Assembly (NCBI GenBank): GCA_900544275.1
Contig: UQUU01000002.1
Coordinates: forward strand, 124,001-188,000
Direction: 5' to 3'
Length of the DNA stretch: 64,000 nucleotides
DNA from: an uncultured Succiniclasticum sp.
GTDB taxonomy: Bacteria > Bacillota > Negativicutes > Acidaminococcales > Acidaminococcaceae
Of the stretch, positions 43,072 through 49,466 are shown piece by piece (within the stretch, counting starts at the first letter, position 1; every line of letters starts with the position of its first letter). A program made the translations under genes and the position numbers. The notes under the pieces are model-generated. The model was not told the origin of the DNA, made no database searches, and saw nothing but the letters and a program-made list of their open reading frames with translations.

Positions 43072-43409
43072 TTTTTTATTTTGTATCCACACTAGATTGC
43101 CAAGATTAGAAAACCATAAACAAACAAAAAAGCGAACCAATAACTCTTAGCGAGTTAACACACAAAAATACCCTTTTAAGTTATTTTTCATAGCCTAGCA
43201 TTATTACAATTCAAGTATATCACCATTAAATAACAAAATACCGCATCTTAGACACACTTTACCGCATCTCGTCAACGTTTTAAACAACTTAGTAACCATT
43301 TTAAATAAAATAATGATAGAAAAACACTTTTGGAAAGGAGGTTTGTATTTTACAGATATTTACCAGGCTACAGAAAAATCAGTATTTTTAAGAAAGGATG
43401 TGATTAAGT
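43072..43409. promoter_or_regulatory. LytTR-type operator and leader of the DUF5058 operon
   Basis: Two identical 9-mers ACCGCATCT lie at 43241-43249 and 43262-43270, 21 bp apart on the same strand. Direct repeats two helical turns apart are the known LytTR binding pattern, and the sequence resembles the ACCGCTCA repeats of BtsR. A weak -10 TAAAAT is at 43307-43312. A further dyad TAACTC/GAGTTA is at 43141-43157. GGATGTGAT precedes the start codon at 43410. No ORF is supported here. Confidence 0.65.
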
Positions 43410-44117
43410 ATGGATGTTAATCAAATCATGAATTCGGCTACCCTATGGGGCATTTCAAGCATTATGGTAATTACTATTTTAGTAGAAGCTATTGTGTTCG
43501 GTTGGCAAGCTTATAAAACCTCTCAAAAAATGGGGATTCCAAAATCAGAAGTAATTTCAGGTATGCGAGCAGCCATGATTACAGCCATCGGTCCCTCTTT
43601 TGCTCCAGTAATCGTGTTAATTGCTTTAATGGCAGTATTAGGTGGTCCCACCGCATGGATGCGAATGAATGATATCGGTGCTGCTCGTACAGAGCTAGCC
43701 ATGAGTGCCATCGCTACTGGCATGGCCAACTCCTCATTAGAACCAGGAAAATTGAGTTTGATGGGTTTTATCTTCGCTCTATGGGGTATGGCTCTGAATA
43801 ATGCCGGATGGATCGTTATTGGAGGATACTCGGCACCAGTACTCGGTAAAGCTGTCGAAAAAATGAAAAAAAGTTTCGATCAGACTTGGGTAAAATTACT
43901 CATGGCAGCCGCTGCCTTAGGGTTATTTTCTACATTATTGGGTAATGCGGTTATAGCAAAAGGCGCAATTAAAACAAATAGTTTATTCACATCGATAGCT
44001 GCTTTTGTAACCATGTTTATTATAGCACATGCATTCAAGGGGAACAAACGTATTCAAGAATTCAGCCTCGGCCTCTCAATGCTTGTTGGCATGTATTTAA
44101 CTGTTGCAGTTTTTTAA
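43410..44117 (+). CDS. DUF5058 family membrane protein
   Basis: 235 residues, about six transmembrane helices. The N-terminus is out of the membrane; a conserved region reads ISGMRAAMITAIGPSFAPVI, then ALMAVLGGPTAWMRMNDIGA and GWIVIGGYSAPVLGK. The family DUF5058 occurs in Clostridia and Negativicutes beside a second membrane protein. A transport role is inferred from the fold and operon context and has not been shown. GGATGTGAT is 5 nt before the ATG. It is the first gene behind the LytTR-like operator. Confidence 0.83.
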   Translation: MDVNQIMNSATLWGISSIMVITILVEAIVFGWQAYKTSQKMGIPKSEVISGMRAAMITAIGPSFAPVIVLIALMAVLGGPTAWMRMNDIGAARTELAMSAIATGMANSSLEPGKLSLMGFIFALWGMALNNAGWIVIGGYSAPVLGKAVEKMKKSFDQTWVKLLMAAAALGLFSTLLGNAVIAKGAIKTNSLFTSIAAFVTMFIIAHAFKGNKRIQEFSLGLSMLVGMYLTVAVF

Positions 44118-44141
44118 TATGAACGAAAAGAGGTGAAAATC

Positions 44142-44840
44142 ATGAACGAGAAACAAACAAGTTCTATTGAAATATTTAATAAATACAAAATGACAATTAT
44201 TCGATTGGGCTATATTTTTGTAACGCTTGCTCTGATTGCAGATTTTTTACCAGCGATTTATGTGTCATTCGTTACAGGCGTATTCCCTTCTGTAAGTGAA
44301 ATCTTTCAATTATGGATTGCTGCAGCCGCAGCCTTTGGCGTCGGTTATATTGTCCAACCAGTATCTTTTTTCCCTATGGTTAATATGTCGGGAACTTTCA
44401 TGGTTTGGCTTTGTGGAAACGTAGGGGAAATCCGTGTACCAGCAGCAACAATGGCTCAGAGTGTGACCGAAAGTGAGCAGGGATCACCTAAGGCAGAAAT
44501 TATGGGCACTTTAGGCATAGTCGGGTCTATTATCGTATCTGTCACTTTAATCACCGTATTTGCTTTTATCGGGGCACAGGTAATGCCACTGTTACCTAAA
44601 ACAATTGTTAAAGGTTTCTCTTTCATTTTACCAGGAGTATTAGGGGCTGTATATGCCAGTCTTTGCGGAAAAAATTTTCTTCTCGGGGTTCTCGTTCTAG
44701 TTACTTCTCTGTTGGGGATTATGGTATGGCCAATGTTAGGAATCCCTAAAGGATTAAACATGTTATTAAATATTATCGTAGCAGTTATTGTTGCTAGAAT
44801 CTATTACGTTAAAACAAAATCCAATACCGTAAAAGAATGA
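44142..44840 (+). CDS. Membrane protein, presumed DUF5058 partner
   Basis: 232 residues, about six transmembrane helices (for example 19-41, 54-75, 124-149). It has no recognised family motif. Polar conserved-looking stretches are GYIVQPVSFFPMVNMSGTFM and FILPGVLGAVYASLCGKN. The ATG at 44142 has AGAGGTG 7 nt upstream; a GTG at 44133 is inside that site. It begins 24 nt after the DUF5058 gene, and the pair probably forms a two-subunit transporter. This is inference from position. Confidence 0.72.
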   Translation: MNEKQTSSIEIFNKYKMTIIRLGYIFVTLALIADFLPAIYVSFVTGVFPSVSEIFQLWIAAAAAFGVGYIVQPVSFFPMVNMSGTFMVWLCGNVGEIRVPAATMAQSVTESEQGSPKAEIMGTLGIVGSIIVSVTLITVFAFIGAQVMPLLPKTIVKGFSFILPGVLGAVYASLCGKNFLLGVLVLVTSLLGIMVWPMLGIPKGLNMLLNIIVAVIVARIYYVKTKSNTVKE

Positions 44841-44895
44841 TCTTTGGGGCAAACACAAATAAGTTTTTAACATCAATACTAAGGAGGAATTAATT

Positions 44896-46068
44896 ATGGG
44901 GCCTTTAAACGGTTTAAAAGTTTTGGACTTAACACGTGTATTATCCGGTCCATATGCAACAATGGTATTGGCAGATTTTGGAGCGAATATCATAAAAATA
45001 GAGCCACCTAAAGTAGGTGATGATTCTCGCGCTTTCGGGCCCTTTGTAGGACAAGAAAGTGCTTATTACATGAGCTTAAATCGAAATAAACGATCAATGT
45101 GCTTGGATTTTAAAAATGAAAAACATAAAGATGTTTTTCGGAAGTTAGTTTCAAAAGTAGATATGGTTGTTGAAAATTATCGCCCTGGAACAATGGAAAA
45201 ATTTGGTTTAGGTTACGAAGAACTAAAAAAAATTAATCCTCAATTAATCTATGTTGCCTGTTCTGGATTTGGACGTTCAGGCCCTTATGCCCGCAAACCT
45301 GCTTATGATGTGGTAGTGCAGGCTATGGGGGGAATCATGAGTATTACCGGTTCAGAAAACGGAGAACCTACTCGCGTAGGTGCTTCTATCGGCGACATTG
45401 TTGCAGGAATATTCTCTGTTATCGGTGCTTTGTTAGCTCTTATTCACAAACAAAAAACCGGGGAAGGGCAACTTGTTGATGTCAGTATGATGGACTGCCA
45501 GGTCGCGATTTTGGAAAATGCTGTAGCACGTTATGTGACAACAGGCATTATTCCAAAACCTTTGGGAAATCGTCATCCTTCTATAACTCCATTCTGTTCG
45601 TTCACTGCAAAGGATGGTTCCATAATTGTTGGGGCAGGTAATGACAGATTATGGGTAAAACTTTGTAATATATTAAACAGACCAGATCTTTTAGTTGATG
45701 AACGTTTTGCTTCAAACCCTTTACGAACCAACAATGTAGCAGCATTACATCAAATTTTAAATGAAGAACTTCAAAAAGAAACTGTTGCAGAATGGATGGA
45801 AAAATTAGAAGGAGCAGGCGTCCCTTGCGCCCCTATCAACAATGTCAAAAATCTAATAGAAGACCCTCAGCTTAAAGAAAGGGAGATGTTTGTTGAGGTC
45901 GAACATCCTATTGCAGGAAAGTTAAAAATGCCTGGCATTCCAATTAAAATGTCTGTTACACCAGGAGAAATCAAAACTCCAGCTCCCATATTAAACCATG
46001 ATTTATATTCTATACTTTATGATTTGATGGGCTGGAACCAAAATACTGTTGATGAAAATTTAAATTAA
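44896..46068 (+). CDS. CaiB/BaiF class III CoA-transferase
   Basis: 390 residues. Signature segments: LKVLDLTRVLSGPYATMVLADFGA, VVENYRPGTMEKFGLGYE, LIYVACSGFGRSGPYA. The catalytic Asp is Asp167 in RVGASIGDIVAGIF, and VDVSMMD follows. Class III enzymes move CoA between carboxylic acids such as oxalate, succinate, mesaconate and carnitine. AAGGAGG is before the ATG. It closes the DUF5058 operon, which suggests an imported carboxylate is activated here. The true substrate is not readable from the sequence. Confidence 0.93.
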   Translation: MGPLNGLKVLDLTRVLSGPYATMVLADFGANIIKIEPPKVGDDSRAFGPFVGQESAYYMSLNRNKRSMCLDFKNEKHKDVFRKLVSKVDMVVENYRPGTMEKFGLGYEELKKINPQLIYVACSGFGRSGPYARKPAYDVVVQAMGGIMSITGSENGEPTRVGASIGDIVAGIFSVIGALLALIHKQKTGEGQLVDVSMMDCQVAILENAVARYVTTGIIPKPLGNRHPSITPFCSFTAKDGSIIVGAGNDRLWVKLCNILNRPDLLVDERFASNPLRTNNVAALHQILNEELQKETVAEWMEKLEGAGVPCAPINNVKNLIEDPQLKEREMFVEVEHPIAGKLKMPGIPIKMSVTPGEIKTPAPILNHDLYSILYDLMGWNQNTVDENLN

Positions 46069-46152
46069 CTAATCATCTAATAATTAACTGCATCAGTAAA
46101 TTTCTTGAAACCTCTGCTACAATCTATATAATTTCATAACTTCGTTTTATAC

Positions 46153-46196
46153 AAGACCCCCTGTCCGATGTGTGCACACCTTAGACAGAGGGTCTT
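46153..46196 (+). terminator. Possible terminator after the CoA-transferase gene
   Basis: Inverted repeat AAGACCCCCTGTC / GACAGAGGGTCTT (one bulge) with an inner GTGTGCACAC. It lacks a T run, so termination may be weak. The stretch 46069-46272 holds no gene. Confidence 0.45.
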
Positions 46197-46272
46197 CAAA
46201 TGCCATATTTCCATTTACCATACACCGCTTTTAATTTGTAAATCATACTCCATAAATAGACTGTTTCGTCTT

Positions 46273-46848
46273 TTATTCCAAGCGCAAATTTCTTAAAGCG
46301 CTTCGCTGAAGGACCTTATACAAAAGGACCGCCGCAAACACCGAAGGGATTGCACTTATCGCCATAGAAACGGCGCAGTTTACTGCGCTGACAAAAGCAA
46401 CCTGCTGAGCATATCCTAACACAAAATATTTAAAGCCGTAACGAAGCACCGGTTCAGTCAGCACATTGACCAGACAGCCGCCAATGCAGGCAATCGCCAC
46501 GATTCTTGTTTCTTCTTTTTCCGAGGCGGCCGCCGCCAATTTGAATACTCGGTGAGCAATAAAGGCCACCGTCCAACCCAAAATAAACTTAGCCACAAAC
46601 GTAGGCGGAGCAGAAGTAGTATAGCCGGCCAGTACATCGGCCAAAGTCAGACCCACCGCGCCGGAAAGAGCGCCGTATTTTGCTCCCAGCAATACAGCCG
46701 ACAACAGAATAAAGGCATGGCCGATATAAATTTTTCCTGTCATCCCCATCCCCATCGGTATCTCTATACGCAAATAAGAAAAGCAACAAAAAGCCAGAGC
46801 CGCAAACAGGCCTGCCAATGTCAATTTTGTTATCCGGTCGTGTTTCAT
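46273..46848 (-). CDS. ECF transporter S component
   Basis: 191 residues, six hydrophobic segments. The conserved pattern GKIYIGHAFILLSAVLLGAK, then GALSGAVGLTLADVLAGY and TFVAKFILGWTVAFIAH, is that of the PF07155 (riboflavin-type/DUF1393) S components. It captures a vitamin for a shared EcfAT module encoded elsewhere; the vitamin cannot be told. The ATG at 46848 has AAGGGG 6 nt upstream. It begins 16 nt after the secreted protein gene, in the same operon. Confidence 0.78.
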   Translation of the reverse strand: MKHDRITKLTLAGLFAALAFCCFSYLRIEIPMGMGMTGKIYIGHAFILLSAVLLGAKYGALSGAVGLTLADVLAGYTTSAPPTFVAKFILGWTVAFIAHRVFKLAAAASEKEETRIVAIACIGGCLVNVLTEPVLRYGFKYFVLGYAQQVAFVSAVNCAVSMAISAIPSVFAAVLLYKVLQRSALRNLRLE

Positions 46849-46864
46849 TGCCATCCCCTTATTA

Positions 46865-47323
46865 TCAGATCGCCACATCGATCTTGGCGCTGACTCCTAC
46901 GCCCTGTACCCGTTTACAGTTAGACGGGTCCTTGGAATCCACAGGTATCAACGCCTGAATACGGAAAGTACGATTTAAGAACTCCCCTTCCAGGGCTAAT
47001 GCAGCCTGACATTGGTCTACCATGGCTTTGGGACCGCTGATTTGCGCAGCGCCCACATAGCCTTTGGTGCCTACCGCCAGAATCGGTACGACCTTCGTCG
47101 AATATTCTTCACTGACAGCGTATTTGGAAGTAAGCTTGTTGATAAACGTATTTAATTCAGTACTGTACCGATCTACAGCCCAAACGATTCCTCCTGCTTT
47201 CAATATGCTTCCCAGACCACCTAAAACTCCGCCTGCATTGGCAGCCGGAACCGAAACAAGATTCCCTGCAAGAAAACCGCAAAGAGCCGCTGCAACAATT
47301 GTTTTTTTACCCGAAAATTTCAT
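46865..47323 (-). CDS. Secreted hypothetical protein
   Basis: 152 residues. Signal peptide with a basic start (KFSGKKT), hydrophobic core and ANAGG cleavage region near residue 29. The mature part is Gly-rich at first, then has KVVPILAVGTKGYVGAAQIS and ends SAKIDVAI. No family is recognised. Two cysteines may form a disulfide. It sits between a GNAT gene and an ECF S component. Confidence 0.65.
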   Translation of the reverse strand: MKFSGKKTIVAAALCGFLAGNLVSVPAANAGGVLGGLGSILKAGGIVWAVDRYSTELNTFINKLTSKYAVSEEYSTKVVPILAVGTKGYVGAAQISGPKAMVDQCQAALALEGEFLNRTFRIQALIPVDSKDPSNCKRVQGVGVSAKIDVAI

Positions 47324-47351
47324 TTTGGGCCTCCTTCCTCACACCACAGAA

Positions 47352-47837
47352 TCATTTTAAAAGTAACCGCATCTGATACCAGAGAACATCTCCATGTGTA
47401 GATTCTGAAATACCTTCATTGATAAAACCAAATTTATGATAATAGTGAAGCAACGGTTCCTTGCAGGTCAGCACAACGCCAGTCCTACCCGCCGTTTCCG
47501 CACTTTCTATCATCGCCTTGATCATCTGTCCCGCATAGCCTCTACGACGATATTCCGGCAATGTATTCAGCCCAAAGATCATTTGCCATTTGCCTTGCGG
47601 ATTATGCAGGGAAGCATCCTGATACATCTCATCCCGCAAATCTTTTTCATCCGTAACCATTCCGTCAATAAACCCCAGCAGCTTCGCTTCCTGAAATAAA
47701 AGCCAGAAACAATCTCCATAGGCCGCCACCCGCTCCCGGATCGTAGCCAATGAGGCTGCCTCCGCAGCGGGAAAGCAGGCTTTTTCTACTTCCGCCAGGG
47801 CGTTCACATCCGCCAAAGTGGCATTTCGCAACATCAT
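47352..47837 (-). CDS. GNAT family N-acetyltransferase (AANAT-like)
   Basis: 161 residues. The acetyl-CoA-binding motif is seen in GLNTLPEYRRRGYAGQMIKA (motif A, R/QxxGxA/G), with a C-terminal LHYYHKFGFINEGISES. The aromatic and His pattern and overall length are like bacterial arylalkylamine N-acetyltransferases. The acceptor amine is not known. GAGGTAGGAAG precedes the ATG. It lies 53 nt after the truncated gene and 28 nt before the secreted protein gene. Confidence 0.85.
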   Translation of the reverse strand: MMLRNATLADVNALAEVEKACFPAAEAASLATIRERVAAYGDCFWLLFQEAKLLGFIDGMVTDEKDLRDEMYQDASLHNPQGKWQMIFGLNTLPEYRRRGYAGQMIKAMIESAETAGRTGVVLTCKEPLLHYYHKFGFINEGISESTHGDVLWYQMRLLLK

Positions 47838-47889
47838 CTTCCTACCTCGATCAGCTTACCCGATTCGATCGCCCTCACAGCATCTGCTG

Positions 47890-48201
47890 TCACTGACGAT
47901 TTTTATCCGCCAAGTATCGTTTAACCCCGGAAATAAAAATATCCAGCCGGTTAATCCCCGTCAGACGGGGACACAGGTAAGGCTTTACCGTTTTAAAAAA
48001 AGCGGTGTATTCCTTTCCCTTCAGCTGGTTATCGGAAAAAGGACAAAGGGTCTTTTTATCTTTGTACAACTTCAGATAAATGAAACTATCGCAGGCGGTT
48101 AACGCAGCGCAACCGGCGTAACGCATAATGAAGTCCGGCAGAAGGTTCTGCTTTCCTCCATAAAAATCGCCCACCCAAAAATAATTCAGCTCTTTCAGCA
48201 T
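47890..48201 (-). pseudogene. Truncated papain-like cysteine protease-type protein
   Basis: 103 codons from the ATG at 48201 (GAGGG upstream). The pattern FYGGKQNLLPDF followed by RYAGCAALTACDSFIYL, and TVKPYLCPRLTGINRLDIF, is the N-terminal half of a clostridial papain-like family in which GCAA holds the nucleophile Cys. The His-containing half is missing. After the TGA stop, another frame continues as TADAVRAIESGKLIEVGR. One extra A in the A5 run at about 47900 would join the two, so a frameshift is likely. Even joined, the protein is short. The gene is best read as a remnant; the family assignment is from memory and tentative. Confidence 0.5.
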
Positions 48202-48228
48202 TCTCTCTGCCCTCACAGTTATCATTGG

Positions 48229-48302
48229 AGGCGGCGCCTGGATTTGAACACAGGGAATACGGGTCTTGCGGACCAGCGCCTTAAACACTTGGCTACGCCG
48301 CC
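48229..48302 (-). tRNA. Degenerate tRNA-Cys (GCA), probable pseudogene
   Basis: The minus strand shows a 7-bp acceptor stem (GGCGGCG/CGCCGCC), discriminator T with encoded CCA (48226-48228), a D stem GCC/GGC and anticodon GCA. It is close to normal tRNA-Cys. Departures: the D loop has GT in place of invariant GG (G19), the anticodon loop is CCGCAAG with C instead of U33, the anticodon stem has a T-C mismatch, and one inserted T breaks the T stem (CCTGTGTTC where CCTGGTTC would be regular). Function is doubtful. A good promoter precedes it. Confidence 0.72.
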
Positions 48303-48328
48303 ATTAAAACAGTGATGATGACAGTTTG

Positions 48329-48356
48329 ATTATACAAGCTCTGAAAAATATTGCAA
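48329..48356 (-). promoter_or_regulatory. Promoter of the tRNA-Cys-like gene
   Basis: -35 TTGCAA (48351-48356), 16-nt spacer, -10 TATAAT (48329-48334) on the minus strand, about 26 nt before the tRNA 5' end. Confidence 0.72.
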
Positions 48357-48419
48357 GTGAAAATACTGTAAACTCTTCCTGCAAAATCTGTTATTTTTAC
48401 ACTTCTCCTACCCTGCACT

Positions 48420-48686
48420 TTATTTTATCCTGATCTGTAGTGCTTCATTCTCCACAGCCGCATCACGGAACACCTGCAGCATAGTCTTGCCATACTCGCC
48501 CAGATACGCCTTATCCTGAATACCGCGCGGAATCTCGATCACGGTTTTTTCCACGACTTCTCCCAGACAATCATACAGCGCATCCAGGTTTTCGCCGTAG
48601 TAATCAGGCAAATTCAGGGTTTTTTTCAAGTATAAATGAGCTTTCTTTCTATCTTTAAATTCCTTGATATCCAATGTAATTTTCAT
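48420..48686 (-). CDS. Barstar family RNase inhibitor
   Basis: 88 residues. The core LPDYYGENLDALYDCLGEV, with the Asp that inserts in the barnase active site, then VIEIPRGIQDKAYLGEYGK is typical barstar. It is cytoplasmic and protects the cell from its own RNase. It lies downstream of the barnase gene on the same strand, 46 nt away. Confidence 0.92.
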   Translation of the reverse strand: MKITLDIKEFKDRKKAHLYLKKTLNLPDYYGENLDALYDCLGEVVEKTVIEIPRGIQDKAYLGEYGKTMLQVFRDAAVENEALQIRIK

Positions 48687-48732
48687 ATGTATCTCTCTCC
48701 TTGCCTTCGCCGAGATATTTCCCTGCCGTTCT

Positions 48733-49287
48733 TCAGTACAATTTTACGAAATTCTGATAATGAGAATCCGAATAATAAATCAGGCCGTCATTGGAAAAAC
48801 AAATGCGCTTGGCGTTACGGTTGCCCCTGCGGTAATCAATATCGCATTCTCTCCATACCCGCCCCTGCTTATCCGGAAGGATTTTTTCAAAGTTACCGAA
48901 ACGATCGCCACCGATACTTTTCCCCGGGGCAACCTGATCCAGTGTGCCTGCTTTTTTCCATCCCAGTTTGGCCGCCTGTGCTTTCGTAATATAATTAGGA
49001 GGCAGCGTCTTGAATAAATGGATGTAGGCCGCCACATGGCTCTTATCCGTATAGGCTTTTCCCTTTTCCACACGGATGCCGGAAGCAGTAGCTGCCGCCC
49101 CGCTGTTCCCATCAGCTTTTGTCGCTTTGCCGGCAGCAGCCTTGTTCCCTGCCGTGCCATTAACAGTGGCGGTCTGCGTTGTCTTCGCCTGCGATGCGTT
49201 CCCCGTTTGTTTTTTATTATCACTGCAGCCCGTAACCAGAGCCAGCGTCAGCACCAAAGCCAACACTACAGCAAAAATCTTTTTCAT
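48733..49287 (-). CDS. Barnase-type ribonuclease, lipoprotein
   Basis: 184 residues. A lipobox LVTGC (Cys21) follows a signal peptide; an Ala/Thr/Lys-rich linker runs to about residue 70. The ribonuclease domain ends the protein: NYITKAQAAKLGWKKAG, IGGDRFGNFEKILP, then the general base Glu in VWRECDIDY, Arg in RRGNRNAKRICF and His in YSDSHYQNF. It should be anchored to the outside of the cytoplasmic membrane (or outer membrane, in a diderm) after export, unlike freely secreted barnase. Confidence 0.9.
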   Translation of the reverse strand: MKKIFAVVLALVLTLALVTGCSDNKKQTGNASQAKTTQTATVNGTAGNKAAAGKATKADGNSGAAATASGIRVEKGKAYTDKSHVAAYIHLFKTLPPNYITKAQAAKLGWKKAGTLDQVAPGKSIGGDRFGNFEKILPDKQGRVWRECDIDYRRGNRNAKRICFSNDGLIYYSDSHYQNFVKLY

Positions 49288-49428
49288 AACTTCCGTCCCC
49301 CTGCTTTTTTATGTTTTTATTTAAAAAGTTTGCGTCAATTCAGTGTCATTTGCTAAATATATTTTAGCACATCCGTTCTCTCTTATCAAAAGCCTGCTTG
49401 CTAAATACAAATATTTTAACAAAAATTA

Positions 49429-49437
49429 TGGTATAAT
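49429..49437 (+). promoter_or_regulatory. Extended -10 promoter of the tannase-like gene
   Basis: TGGTATAAT at 49429-49437 (TATAAT at 49432-49437), 30 nt before the start codon and with AAGGAG in between. A dyad TGCTAAA/TTTAGCA (49351-49369) lies further upstream, between this gene and the barnase gene. Confidence 0.6.
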
Positions 49438-49466
49438 AAAGTATCTTTAGTAAGGAGAATTTTATT

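Noticed and set aside
48780..49223. Second minus-strand frame inside barnase
   Set aside because: It is a shifted frame of a recognised barnase with all catalytic residues in frame.
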